From the NCBI RefSeq assembly GCF_900113695.1, contig NZ_FOQH01000003.1, positions 186,001 through 250,000 on the forward strand: a stretch of DNA of 64,000 bases, written 5' to 3'. The notes under the pieces were generated by a model that did not search any database, was not told the DNA's origin, and was given only the letters and a program-made list of their open reading frames with translations. This DNA comes from Albimonas pacifica (GTDB lineage: Bacteria; Pseudomonadota; Alphaproteobacteria; Rhodobacterales; Rhodobacteraceae). Positions within the stretch are counted from its first letter, which is position 1; the number at the start of each line of letters is the position of its first letter. The translations under genes were made by a program, and so were the position numbers. Shown here in pieces: positions 25,959 through 34,667 of this stretch.

Positions 25959-27590
25959 TCAGGCTTCGGCCTTCTCGGTCAGCCGCTCGAACAGGCGGGC
26001 CACCGCCTCGGCGCCGGGATCGTTGTGGCCCGCGAGGCTCTCGGCCGAGAGGTAGCTCGCCCGCCCGGCGCGGGCGTGGGTGATGGCGGCGGTGGCGTCG
26101 GCGCCCGCCCGCGCCGCGGCGGCGGCGGCGGCGAGACCCCGGGGCAGGGCCTCGAGCGCGGGCTTGAGCGCGTCGACCAGCGTCCGGTCGCCCGGCTGGG
26201 CCCCGCCGACCTGCTGCACCCGATCGAGCCCCGCGCGCAGCGCCCCCACCAGGTCCTTGCCCGCCGCCGAGCCGTCGCCGGCGGCGGCGAAGAAGATCGC
26301 CAGCAGCACGCCCGAGGACCCGCCCATGGTCTGGCTCAGCTCCAGCCCGATGGCGCGGTGCAGTTGCGTCTGGTCGGCCAGCGGCAGCCGGTCCATCGCG
26401 CCCGCCAGCGCGCGGGCCGCGGTCGCGAGCGTGGAGCCGGTGTCCCCGTCCCCCGACTTGGCGTCGAGCGCGTTCAGATCGGCCTCCGCCTCCACCAGGA
26501 TCGCGCAGCACCGCTCCAGCAGCGCGCGCACCGGCGGGTTGGCCGAGGGGACCGGCTGGATCGGCGCGAGCCCGTCGGGAAGGTCGAGCACCTCCACCTC
26601 CCCCACCGCCCGGCAGCCCGGCCAGGCCCAGGGCGCGCAGGGGGCCTGCAGGGCCGCCTCATGCTCCCGGCTCGCCGGCAGCAGCGACACCGAGAAGCCC
26701 TGCATGTCGAGCGAGGTCATCAGCGGCGCCGGCCCCACCATCCAGCGCACCTGCGGCCCGAGGCGGGAGCGCACGAGCTCCTCGGCCAGCACCCCCATCT
26801 CCAGCGGCGTCGCGCCGCCGAGGTTGTTGAGCAGCGCCACCTGCGGCCCCGGCCCGATATGCGGGGCGAGGCGGTCGACCACCTGCTCCATCGCGTCGCG
26901 GGCGCCGGCGAACTCCACCTGCTCGATCCCCGCCTCGCCGTGGATGCCGAGACCCAGCTCGGCCTTGCCATGGGCGATCCGCGTCTCCTTGGGCGAGCCC
27001 GGAATGGTGCAGGTGTCGAGCGACATGCCGATGGAGACGACCCCCTCGATCACCTTCTCGGCGGCCGCCTGCACGGTCTCGAGGTCGGCGCCCTGCTCGG
27101 CCAGCGCGCCGGCGATCTTGTGGACGAAGAGCGTGCCGGCGACGCCGCGCGCCTGGGGCAGGTCGGGCAGGGCCACGTCGTCGTCGACGATCACCATGCC
27201 GACCTTCAGCCCCTGGGCGCGCGCCCGCTCCGCCGCCAGGCCGAAGTTCAGCCGGTCGCCGGTGTAGTTCTTCACGATCAGCAGGCAGCCCGCCTTGCCG
27301 GTCACCGCCAGGATGCCCGCGAGCACCGCGTCCACCGACGGAGACGCGAACACCTCCCCGCAGACCGCCGCCGTCAGCATCCCCTGTCCGACGAAGCCCG
27401 CGTGGGAGGGCTCGTGCCCCGAGCCTCCGCCCGAGACCAGCGCCACCTTCGAGCGGTCCCAGTCGGTGCGCACCACCACCTTGATATGCGGATAGCCGTC
27501 GAGCCGCGCCAGCCGGCCGCCGGCGGTGCGCAGGGCGCCGTCGATGGCCTCGGTCACCAGCCGGTCCTTGGAGTTGATGAACTGGTCCAT
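25959..27590 (-). CDS. ATP-dependent dihydroxyacetone kinase, fused DhaK-DhaL
   Basis: The product has 543 residues. DhaK domain (1-330): SGGGSGHEPSHAGFVGQGM at 53-71 and the substrate-anchoring H217 in GLGIHGEAG. DhaL domain (355-543): Mg-ATP aspartates D376, D381 and D383 in DAKSGDGDTG, plus MGGSSGVLLAIFF. The fusion is typical of ATP-using dihydroxyacetone or triose kinases rather than the PTS-linked three-protein form. It ends the LacI-controlled ABC operon, 14 bases after the second ATPase gene, so the importer probably takes up dihydroxyacetone or a polyol/sugar converted to it. Confidence 0.9.
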   Translation of the reverse strand: MDQFINSKDRLVTEAIDGALRTAGGRLARLDGYPHIKVVVRTDWDRSKVALVSGGGSGHEPSHAGFVGQGMLTAAVCGEVFASPSVDAVLAGILAVTGKAGCLLIVKNYTGDRLNFGLAAERARAQGLKVGMVIVDDDVALPDLPQARGVAGTLFVHKIAGALAEQGADLETVQAAAEKVIEGVVSIGMSLDTCTIPGSPKETRIAHGKAELGLGIHGEAGIEQVEFAGARDAMEQVVDRLAPHIGPGPQVALLNNLGGATPLEMGVLAEELVRSRLGPQVRWMVGPAPLMTSLDMQGFSVSLLPASREHEAALQAPCAPWAWPGCRAVGEVEVLDLPDGLAPIQPVPSANPPVRALLERCCAILVEAEADLNALDAKSGDGDTGSTLATAARALAGAMDRLPLADQTQLHRAIGLELSQTMGGSSGVLLAIFFAAAGDGSAAGKDLVGALRAGLDRVQQVGGAQPGDRTLVDALKPALEALPRGLAAAAAAARAGADATAAITHARAGRASYLSAESLAGHNDPGAEAVARLFERLTEKAEA

Positions 27591-27604
27591 GGGGCTTGCT
27601 CCTG

Positions 27605-28600
27605 TCAGGCGATCCGGGCGCCGGCGGCGTCGAAGTAGAGCGGGTTGCGCGGCGCGACGGGGAGGACGTCCCCGGGCTCCAGCGCGGTGTGGGGGTCGGC
27701 GAGGGTGACCAGCGCGTGGCCCTCCAGCGCGAGATGCAGGCGGGTCTGGTCGCCCAGCCGCTCGACGCGGATCACCTGCGCCTGCGGGCCGTGGTCGTGG
27801 GCGATATGCTCGGGGCGCAGGCCGATGACGGCGGCGCCGGCGGGCGCCCCGGCCCAGAGCCCCGCGGGCAGGGCGTTGATCCGCGGCAGGCCCAGCCGGC
27901 CGGCGACATAGAGGCTGACCGGGTCCTCGTAGATCTCGCGCGGGGAGCCGAACTGCACCAGCCTCCCGTGGTCCAGCACGCCCACGTGGGTCGCCATGGT
28001 CATCGCCTCCACCTGGTCGTGGGTGACGTAGAGCAGCGTGGCCCCCAGGCTCGCCTGGATGCGCTTCAGCTCGATCCTGAGCTCGGCGCGCAGCTTGGCG
28101 TCGAGCGAGCTCAGCGGCTCGTCCATCAGATGCGCCGCGGGGTCGCGCACCAGCGCCCGGCCGATGGAGACGCGCTGCATCTCGCCCCCCGACAGCGCGG
28201 TCGCCTTGTTGTCGAGCTTGTGGGAGATGCGCAGCACCTCCGCCACCTCCACGATCTTGCGGTCGATCCGGGCCTCGGGCGTGCGCAGGATCGGCGAGCG
28301 GAGCGGGAAGGCCAGGTTCTCGCGCACCGTCATGTGGGGGTAGAGCGAGTACTGCTGGAACACCATCGCCACGTTGCGCTGGGCGGGCGTGTCGCCGATG
28401 ACCGAGCGTCCGGCGATGCGGATCTCGCCCCGGTCCGGCCGCTCCAGCCCCGCGATCAGGCGAAGCGTGGTGGTCTTGCCCGCCCCCGTCGGCCCCAGCA
28501 GAACCACGAAGGCCCCGTCCGGCACGGTCAGCGAGACGCCCTCCAGCGCCTGCGTGTCGCCGAAGGCCTTGGACACGCCGGTGAGCTCGATCTCAGCCAT
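27605..28600 (-). CDS. ABC importer ATPase (MalK/UgpC type), second copy
   Basis: The product has 331 residues, with Walker A GPTGAGKTT, Q-loop FQQYSLYPH, signature LSGGEMQR, Walker B HLMDEPLSSLD and a C-terminal TOBE-like regulatory domain (GLRPEHI). It overlaps the preceding ATPase gene by eight bases. With that gene it likely forms an ATPase heterodimer serving the two permeases upstream. Confidence 0.92.
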   Translation of the reverse strand: MAEIELTGVSKAFGDTQALEGVSLTVPDGAFVVLLGPTGAGKTTTLRLIAGLERPDRGEIRIAGRSVIGDTPAQRNVAMVFQQYSLYPHMTVRENLAFPLRSPILRTPEARIDRKIVEVAEVLRISHKLDNKATALSGGEMQRVSIGRALVRDPAAHLMDEPLSSLDAKLRAELRIELKRIQASLGATLLYVTHDQVEAMTMATHVGVLDHGRLVQFGSPREIYEDPVSLYVAGRLGLPRINALPAGLWAGAPAGAAVIGLRPEHIAHDHGPQAQVIRVERLGDQTRLHLALEGHALVTLADPHTALEPGDVLPVAPRNPLYFDAAGARIA

Positions 28601-29687
28601 GCAGCACCCCCTCGTTGAGCGCCGAGCGCAGGGCCCGGCCCGAGCGCGCGTCGAAGACGGTCGTGGTGCGCCCGTCGAAGTCGAGGCCCACGCTCTCGCC
28701 GACCCGCGCGGGCTGGTCGGCGGGGATCCGGGCCTTCACCTCGCCGTTCGCGGTGGCGAGCGTCACCACCTGCGTGGTGCCGAGATATTCCGTCGCCAGC
28801 ACCTCGCCGCGGTAGGGGGCGGCGTCCGACAGGCGCACATGCTCGGGGCGGATGCCGTAGACCATGTCGCCCTCGAAGGCCTCGCGCAGGGCGGGCAGGC
28901 CGAGGGGGACGTGGTGCAGCGTCGCCTGCGTCGCGCCCGGCGGCAGGGCGCCGTGGAAGCGCAGGAAGTTCATCGGGGGCGAGCCGATGAACTCCGCCAC
29001 GAACAGGGTGGCGGGCTTGTCGTAGATGTCCTGGGGGGCGCCGAACTGCTCGATCACGCCGTGGTTCATCACCACGATCTTGTCGCCCATCTGCATGGCT
29101 TCGAGCTGGTCGTGGGTGACGTAGATGGTGGTCGCGCCCATGCGGTCGTGCAGCGCGCGCAGCTCCTCGGCCATGCGCTCGCGGAACTCGGCGTCGAGCG
29201 CTCCCAGCGGCTCGTCCATCAGGAAGCAGGCGGGGTCGCGCACGATGGCCCGCCCCAGCGCCACCCGCTGCCGGTCCCCGCCCGAGAGCCCGCCGACGGG
29301 GCGGTCCAGGATGTCCTCGATCCCGAGGATCCGCGCCGCCTCCTCGACCTTCCGCCGGACCTCCGCCCGGGACATGCCCTGCGAGACCAGCGGATAGGCG
29401 ATGTTCTTGCGCACGTTCAGATGCGGGTAGAGGGCGAACATCTGGAAGACGAAGGCGATGTCGCGCTGGGAGGCGGGCTTGCGGGCCACGTCCTCGCCCC
29501 CGATCAGGATTTCGCCCGAGGTCGGCAGCTCCAGCCCGGCGATCATGCGCAGGGTGGTGGTCTTGCCGCAGCCCGAGGGGCCGAGCAGCATGAAGAACTC
29601 CCCGTCCTCGACCTTGAAGGAGGAGGACTGGACGGCGGTGAAGCTCCCGAACTCCTTGCGGACGTTGCGGATGACGATCTCGGCCAT
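28593..29687 (-). CDS. ABC importer ATPase (MalK/UgpC type), first copy
   Basis: The product has 364 residues, with Walker A GPSGCGKTT, signature LSGGDRQR, Walker B FLMDEPLGALD and TOBE-type C-terminus (GIRPEHVRLSD). GGAGG precedes the ATG at 29687, which shares one base with the stop of the DUF2160 gene. Two different ATPase genes in one importer operon is the arrangement described for glycerol-type ABC systems. Confidence 0.92.
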   Translation of the reverse strand: MAEIVIRNVRKEFGSFTAVQSSSFKVEDGEFFMLLGPSGCGKTTTLRMIAGLELPTSGEILIGGEDVARKPASQRDIAFVFQMFALYPHLNVRKNIAYPLVSQGMSRAEVRRKVEEAARILGIEDILDRPVGGLSGGDRQRVALGRAIVRDPACFLMDEPLGALDAEFRERMAEELRALHDRMGATTIYVTHDQLEAMQMGDKIVVMNHGVIEQFGAPQDIYDKPATLFVAEFIGSPPMNFLRFHGALPPGATQATLHHVPLGLPALREAFEGDMVYGIRPEHVRLSDAAPYRGEVLATEYLGTTQVVTLATANGEVKARIPADQPARVGESVGLDFDGRTTTVFDARSGRALRSALNEGVLHG

Positions 29688-29881
29688 CAGCGATCCTCCG
29701 GGAAATGGCTGACGACGATGAAGAGGACCGTGCCGGTCAGCAGCACCAGGAACGACCAGGTGAAGGCCGCGAGGAAGAAGGGCTGCATCAGCATCACCAC
29801 GCCCAGCCCGATGGCGATGGAGGCGACCATCTCCCACGGGCCGCGGCGGAGGCGGGCGAGGCCAGAGAGGAACCGGGTCAT
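29687..29881 (-). CDS. DUF2160 small membrane subunit of the ABC importer
   Basis: The product has 64 residues and two hydrophobic segments (about 18-38 and 43-58) with the family-like PWEMVASIAIGLGVVMLMQP and FTWSFLVLLTGTVLF. This size and position, between permease and ATPase genes, fit the predicted small integral membrane protein family found in glycerol-type ABC operons. It overlaps the permease gene by ATGA and the ATPase gene by one base. Its role is unknown; it may stabilise the permease complex. Confidence 0.75.
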   Translation of the reverse strand: MTRFLSGLARLRRGPWEMVASIAIGLGVVMLMQPFFLAAFTWSFLVLLTGTVLFIVVSHFPEDR

Positions 29882-30813
29882 TTGCGCACCGCTCCGAAGG
29901 TGATCCCCCGCAGCAGGTGCTTGCGCAGCAGGATGGTGAAGACCATGACCGGCAGCAGGAACAGCGTCGCGCCGGCGGCGACGGCGGGCCAGTCCTGGCC
30001 GCCCACGCCGATGATCGTGGGGATGAAGGGCGGCGCCGTCTGCGCCGTGCCCGAGGTCAGCAGCACCGCGAAGGCGTATTCGTTCCAACTGAAGATCAGG
30101 CAGAAGATCGCCGTCGCCGCGATCCCCGTGGCCGCCTGCGGCAGCACCACCTTCCGGAACGCCTGGAAGCGGGTGTAGCCGTCGATCAGCGCCGCCTCCT
30201 CGTATTCCCGCGGGATCTCGTCGATGAAGCCCTTCAGCAGCCAGACCGAGAGGCTGAGGTTCACCGCGGTGTAGAGCAGGATCATCCCCAGGTGCGTGTC
30301 CGAGAGCCCCAGGTTGCGGAACATCAGGAAGATCGGGATCGCCACCGCGATCGGCGGCATCATCCGGGTCGAGAGGATGAAGAACAGCAGGTCGTCCTTC
30401 AGCGGGATCCGGTAGCGGGAGAACGCGTAGGCCGCCAGCGTCCCCAGGAACACCGAGAGAAACGTCGACCCGAAGCCGATGATGACCGAGTTCAGGAACC
30501 GCTCCCCGAACCGCGAGGGCCCGGCGATGACCATGCCCTTCTCGTGCACGATCTCCTCGTACCAGGTCTGCGGCGGGTTCTCGGCCAGGTACTCGGGCGT
30601 CTGCCGGGTCTGGGCGGTGAAGAGGTTGACGTAGCCCTCCAGCGACGGCTCGAAGGCGATCTTGGGCGGGTAGGCGATGGAATCCGCGGAGCTCTTGAAC
30701 CCGGTCGAGACGATCCAGATCAGCGGCAGCATGGTGATCAGCGCATAGGCGATCACCAGCGCGCCGGCGACGGCCTTCTGCCGCGGCGACGGGTCGGTGA
30801 TTGAAAAACTCAT
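29878..30813 (-). CDS. ABC importer permease (MalG type)
   Basis: This 311-residue inner-membrane permease has six predicted spans, a large periplasmic loop after the first (about 40-100), and the cytoplasmic ATPase-docking EAA loop EEAALIDGYTRFQAFRKVVLP. It pairs with the MalF-type permease encoded just upstream, whose gene it overlaps by four bases (ATGA). Confidence 0.92.
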   Translation of the reverse strand: MSFSITDPSPRQKAVAGALVIAYALITMLPLIWIVSTGFKSSADSIAYPPKIAFEPSLEGYVNLFTAQTRQTPEYLAENPPQTWYEEIVHEKGMVIAGPSRFGERFLNSVIIGFGSTFLSVFLGTLAAYAFSRYRIPLKDDLLFFILSTRMMPPIAVAIPIFLMFRNLGLSDTHLGMILLYTAVNLSLSVWLLKGFIDEIPREYEEAALIDGYTRFQAFRKVVLPQAATGIAATAIFCLIFSWNEYAFAVLLTSGTAQTAPPFIPTIIGVGGQDWPAVAAGATLFLLPVMVFTILLRKHLLRGITFGAVRK

Positions 30814-31757
30814 CGCTCCTTCACCTTGTTCAGCGCCTTCACGTAGATCGAGGCCAGCCCGAAGACCGTCACGAACAACACGATGGCGTAGGCCGAGGAA
30901 TAGCCCGTGCGCCATTTCTCGAACGCCTCGCGCTTGAGGTCGATCGAGGTCAGCGTGGTGGTGTTGCCGGGGCCCCCTCCGGTCAGCTGCACCACCAGGT
31001 CGAACATCTTGAAGTTCTCGATCCCCCGGAACAGGACGGCCAGCATCAGGAACGGCAGCACCATCGGCACGGTGATCGTCCAGAACTGCCGCCAGGGGGA
31101 GGCGCGGTCGCACTCGGCGGCCTCGTAGATGCTCTCGGGGATCGAGCGCAGCCCGGCCAGGCAGATCAGCATCACGAAGGGCGTCCACATCCAGGTGTCG
31201 ACGATGACGATCGCCCAGGGGGCCAGAGAGACCTCTCCGATCATCGAGAAGCTGGTGGCGGGGACGCCGGTCAGGAACTCGACCGCGTAATTGAACAGCC
31301 CGATCTGCGGTTGGTAGAGAAAGGTCCAGAAGTTCCCCACCACCGCCGGCGACAGCATCATCGGCAGCACGATGATCGTCGTCCACAGGTCCGAATGGCG
31401 GAACTTGCGGTTGATCAGCCAGGCCAACGCGAAGCCCAGCAGCACCTGGAAGAACAGCGTCCAGAACAGGAAATGCGCCGTCGCCTGCATCGTCGCCCAG
31501 ACGTCGGCGTCGGTCAGGATGCGCTGGTAGTTGCGCAGGCCGACGCTCTCGACCTCGGCGTTGGGGCGGTTGGCGCGGAAGTTGGTGAAGCTCAGCCGGA
31601 TCGTCCAGATCAGCGGGAAGATGTTCACCGCCAGCAGCAGGAAGATCGTCGGCGCCACGAAGATCCAGGCGATCGCCCGGTCGGAGAGGCCGCGGATGCG
31701 GCGCGCCACGCCCGGCGGCGTCGCCTCGGCCACGCGGCCCATCGCCGTGTCGGTCAT
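30810..31757 (-). CDS. ABC importer permease (MalF type)
   Basis: The product has 315 residues with six predicted spans. The EAA-loop motif is YEAAECDRASPWRQFWTITVP, and LTGGGPGNTTTLTS is typical of MalF-like carbohydrate permeases. It follows the binding-protein gene after a 157-bp gap with two hairpins, the usual arrangement that keeps binding-protein expression higher than permease expression. Confidence 0.92.
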   Translation of the reverse strand: MTDTAMGRVAEATPPGVARRIRGLSDRAIAWIFVAPTIFLLLAVNIFPLIWTIRLSFTNFRANRPNAEVESVGLRNYQRILTDADVWATMQATAHFLFWTLFFQVLLGFALAWLINRKFRHSDLWTTIIVLPMMLSPAVVGNFWTFLYQPQIGLFNYAVEFLTGVPATSFSMIGEVSLAPWAIVIVDTWMWTPFVMLICLAGLRSIPESIYEAAECDRASPWRQFWTITVPMVLPFLMLAVLFRGIENFKMFDLVVQLTGGGPGNTTTLTSIDLKREAFEKWRTGYSSAYAIVLFVTVFGLASIYVKALNKVKER

Positions 31758-31838
31758 CTCGGGTCCTTCATGCTCTCGTCGGGAAGGGCGCGGTCCGCCC
31801 GGCGCGGGGGAGGAGACCCCGGCCGGGCGGGCCTTCGG

Positions 31839-31886
31839 GCAGGGGGCGAGGGTCCCCCGCCCGCCGTCCCTTGTGTGGAGGGACGG
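31839..31886 (-). terminator. Two stem-loops between binding-protein and permease genes
   Basis: CCGTCCC (31864-31870) pairs perfectly with GGGACGG (31880-31886) around a nine-base loop. A second, GC-rich stem lies at 31839-31860 (GC-x-GGGG arms). Both follow the binding-protein stop and probably protect or attenuate the transcript. There is no clear T-run. Confidence 0.5.
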
Positions 31887-31914
31887 AAAGGCGCCCGGAT
31901 CGACCCCGCCGGGG

Positions 31915-33231
31915 TCAGATCTTGCCGTCGTCCTCGAAGACCTCGGTCCAGTCCTCGACCAGGCCGTCCAGCGCCTCCTGCGCTGTGCCCTGGCCGGCGA
32001 CGACGTACTTGTGCACCCGGTCCTGCATCGAGAGCAGCAGCGAGGCGTAGGAGGGCTCGGCCCAGAAGTCCTTCACGATCGCCATGCTGTCGAGGAAGGT
32101 CTGCGCATAGGGCTGCGAGGTCGCGAAGCCCGGGTCCTCGACCACCGCCTTCAGGGCCGAGTAGCCGCCGAGGCTCCACCACTTCTTCTGCACCTCGGGC
32201 TGGGCGAACCACCGGATGTATTCCAGCGCCGCCTCCTGCTGGTCCGAGTAGCTGACGACCGAGATCCCCTGGCCGCCGAGCTGGGCGAAATGCCCCGCGG
32301 GCCCGGCCGGGTTGGCGAAATAGCCCGACTTGCCGCCGCCGACGTTCGGGTCGGCCTCGACGCCGGGCCAGATGAAGGCGAAGTTCATCTGCAGCGCGAC
32401 CTGGCCCGACTTGTAGGCGTCGATGTCCTCGGACATGTACCAGTCGGACGAGCCCGGCGGCGTGCAGCAGTCGTAGAGGGCCTTGTAGAACTCCAGTCCC
32501 TCCACCGCGCCGGGCGAGTTCACGTAGCCGTCCAGCTCGTAGGGGTTCTCGGGGCTGCCGTACTGGAACCCGTAGTTGTAGAGGGCGTTGGTGACGCCCA
32601 TGGTGATGCCTTCCGAGCCGCGCTCGGTATAGATCGCGGCGCCGTAGACGGTCTTTCCGTCGATCTCGCGCTCCTGGAAGAACTCGGCGATGTCCTTGAG
32701 CTCTTCGAGGGTCTTGGGGGGCGCGAGGTCGCGGCCGTATTTTTCGCTGAATTCCTTCTGCAGCTCCGGCTTCTCGAACCAGTCCTTGCGGTAGGTCCAG
32801 CCGACCACGTCGCCGAAGGCGGGCAGGGCCCAGTAGTTGGGCGTGCCCTTGGGCCACTCGGCGTAGCCGGTGACGGTCGCCGGGATGAAGTCGGCCATGT
32901 CGATGCCGTTGGCGTCGAAGAAGTCGTTGAGCTTCACGTAGTGCCCGGCCTCGGCGCCCAGGCCGATCCACTGGCTGTCGCCGATCATCAGGTCGCAGAG
33001 CTGGCCGCCGGAGTTCAGCTCGTTGAGCATCCGGTCGGCGAAGTTGGGCCAGGGCACGAACTCGAAGCTCATCTTGTGGCCGGACTGGGCCTCGAAGTCC
33101 TTGGAGAGCTCGATCAGCGCGTTGGCCGGGTCCCAGGCGGCCCAGCACAGCGTCAGGTCGGCGGCGCGGGCCTCCGCGGCGCCGAGCGCCGCGACGAGGG
33201 CCGAGCTCGCCAATAGGGGCATGGTCTTCAT
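31915..33231 (-). CDS. ABC importer periplasmic solute-binding protein
   Basis: The product has 438 residues, with a Sec signal peptide of about 23 residues, then a family-1 extracellular solute-binding fold (LTLCWAAWDPANALIELSKDF, VPWPNFADRMLNELNSGGQ, QALDGLVEDWTEVF). GGGAGGATCC precedes the ATG at 33231. It is the first structural gene of the importer operon, directly downstream of paired LacI operators. It does not look like the glycerol-binding GlpV, so despite the DUF2160 gene the ligand should not be assumed to be glycerol; a sugar, polyol or dihydroxyacetone is possible. Confidence 0.88.
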   Translation of the reverse strand: MKTMPLLASSALVAALGAAEARAADLTLCWAAWDPANALIELSKDFEAQSGHKMSFEFVPWPNFADRMLNELNSGGQLCDLMIGDSQWIGLGAEAGHYVKLNDFFDANGIDMADFIPATVTGYAEWPKGTPNYWALPAFGDVVGWTYRKDWFEKPELQKEFSEKYGRDLAPPKTLEELKDIAEFFQEREIDGKTVYGAAIYTERGSEGITMGVTNALYNYGFQYGSPENPYELDGYVNSPGAVEGLEFYKALYDCCTPPGSSDWYMSEDIDAYKSGQVALQMNFAFIWPGVEADPNVGGGKSGYFANPAGPAGHFAQLGGQGISVVSYSDQQEAALEYIRWFAQPEVQKKWWSLGGYSALKAVVEDPGFATSQPYAQTFLDSMAIVKDFWAEPSYASLLLSMQDRVHKYVVAGQGTAQEALDGLVEDWTEVFEDDGKI

Positions 33232-33307
33232 GGTTGGATCCTCCCGTGTCGAAGGCGCGTCGTTTTTCTGCGCACCTCCGATGCGCGCGGGGTGCGGGAA
33301 GAGTCGT

Positions 33308-33357
33308 AAATGAGGAACGTGCCTCACGTCCACTGTTTTGAGGCACGTTCCTCATTT
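33308..33357. promoter_or_regulatory. 19-bp perfect inverted repeat containing two LacI operators
   Basis: The arms AAATGAGGAACGTGCCTCA (33308-33326) and its exact complement (33339-33357) flank 12 bases. Each arm holds a 16-bp near-palindrome of the form TGAGG-n-ACGT-n-CCTCA (33311-33326 and 33339-33354), centred 28 bp apart. They lie 80-125 bp before the binding-protein start. A third copy precedes the LacI gene at 34570. Confidence 0.8.
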
Positions 33358-33513
33358 GCGGAGGCGCCTGCGGACGCTGCGTCTTCCCTCGATTCCGGGC
33401 GCAAGCGCCTTGGCCGAAAGGCGGAATCCGGCGCGGCCCGGCGGCGGGCCGGGGCGAGGGATTTCCGCGTGGGCGGGAGGGGCGGCGGGCCCGGCGCGGG
33501 CCGGGCGGGCGAA

Positions 33514-34536
33514 TCAGGGCAGGTTCTCGCGCAGGACGATCTCGATGCGGATCCGCTCCTGCGCCTCGAACACCGGGGCGGCGTCGCAGGCCGCGCGCAG
33601 GACCCGCAGCGCGCTGCGCGCCAGGTGCCCCACGTCCTGCGAGATGACGGCCGCCATCTCGTTCTCGATCAGCGCCCGGCGGGTGACCGGCGTCAGCTCG
33701 TGGCCGATCACCACCAGCTCGTCCAGCCGGCCGGAGCGGCGCAGCGCCCGCAGCAGCGGCGTGTTGCCCGAGCCCATCGAGTAGACGCCCACCAGCTTCG
33801 GCCGGCTCATCGCCGCCTCGAAGGCCACCGCCTCCATGCGGGCGGGGTCGTCGTAGGACTCGGCCGTGGGCAGGACCGAGAGCTTCGGGAAATCCGTCGC
33901 CGTCACCTGGTCGAAGCCCAGACGCCGGTCCAGACTGTCCCGCGATCTCAGGGAGTTGGTGACCACCAGCACCTCGCCCCCCTGCGGCGCGAAGCGCCCC
34001 GTCAAGAGGGCCGCGGTGCGCCCGGCGGCCACGTTGTCGATGCCCACGAAGCGGTCCCGCGGCGCGTTGGGCAGGTCGGAGACCAGCGCCACGACCGCCA
34101 GCCCCTCCTCCTTCAGCCGGGCCACCGCGTCGCGCACCTGCGGCGTCTCGGGCGCCATGATCGCCACCCCGTCGAGGCGGCGCGGATTCAGCGCCCGCAG
34201 CGCCCGGACCACCGCGTGGGGGTCCTGCGCGGGCGTCGTCACCACCTTGACCGAGGCGCGGTCGGCGACCTGGGTCGCGCAGGCCTCCAGCAGCGCGGCG
34301 CGCAGGGTCTCGACGAACTGGTTGGGGCCCTCGGGCAGCACGAAGGCCAGGCGATAGAACCGCCCCCGCGCCAGGTTGGCCGCGGCGGCGTCGCGCACGT
34401 AGCCCAGCCGGGCCACCGCCTCCTGCACCCGCGCGATGGTCTTCTCGCGCACGCCGGGGCGGGCGTTGAGCACGCGGTCCACCGTGGCGAGACTGACGCC
34501 CGCCTCTTTCGCGATGTCGTGAACCGTCGGTCTCAT
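33514..34536 (-). CDS. LacI-family regulator of the ABC importer/DhaKL operon
   Basis: This 340-residue protein has an N-terminal HTH (TVHDIAKEAGVSLATVDRVLNARPGV) and a type-I periplasmic-binding-like effector domain of the branch that binds sugars (RLAFVLPEGPNQFVETLR, FVGIDNVAAGRTAALL, VGVYSMGSGNTPLLRAL). It lies upstream of, and codirectional with, the importer operon. Matching operators occur before both. GGAGGCCCC precedes its ATG. It probably represses both transcripts until the imported sugar or polyol binds. Confidence 0.9.
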   Translation of the reverse strand: MRPTVHDIAKEAGVSLATVDRVLNARPGVREKTIARVQEAVARLGYVRDAAAANLARGRFYRLAFVLPEGPNQFVETLRAALLEACATQVADRASVKVVTTPAQDPHAVVRALRALNPRRLDGVAIMAPETPQVRDAVARLKEEGLAVVALVSDLPNAPRDRFVGIDNVAAGRTAALLTGRFAPQGGEVLVVTNSLRSRDSLDRRLGFDQVTATDFPKLSVLPTAESYDDPARMEAVAFEAAMSRPKLVGVYSMGSGNTPLLRALRRSGRLDELVVIGHELTPVTRRALIENEMAAVISQDVGHLARSALRVLRAACDAAPVFEAQERIRIEIVLRENLP

Positions 34537-34553
34537 GGGGCCTCCGACCCCGA

Positions 34554-34585
34554 AACCTAAGGCGCGTTCTGAGGTACGTCAATCA
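34554..34585 (-). promoter_or_regulatory. Promoter of the LacI gene with operator O3
   Basis: On the minus strand TTGACG (34577-34582), a 17-bp spacer and TAGGTT (34554-34559) form a plausible promoter. The sequence TGAGGTACGTCAATCA (34570-34585) matches 14 of 16 positions of the operator consensus seen at 33311 and 33339 and overlaps the -35, suggesting autoregulation. Confidence 0.6.
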
Positions 34586-34667
34586 AGCGCGGAAGCCGCC
34601 TCGCGACCGTAGCGGCGCCGCCGGCCCGCCGCTAGAAGGGGGGCGCAGAGGCCCGCAGGAGACCGCG

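Noticed and set aside
25959-33231. Calling the importer GlpSTPQUV (glycerol)
   Set aside because: The DUF2160 gene and paired ATPases fit, but the binding protein does not resemble GlpV and no glycerol kinase or GlpD is present, so the substrate is left open.
33308-33357. The 19-bp inverted repeat as a transcription terminator of the LacI gene
   Set aside because: It lies about 160 bp past that gene, has no T-run, and each arm matches a site at the LacI promoter, so paired operators explain it better.
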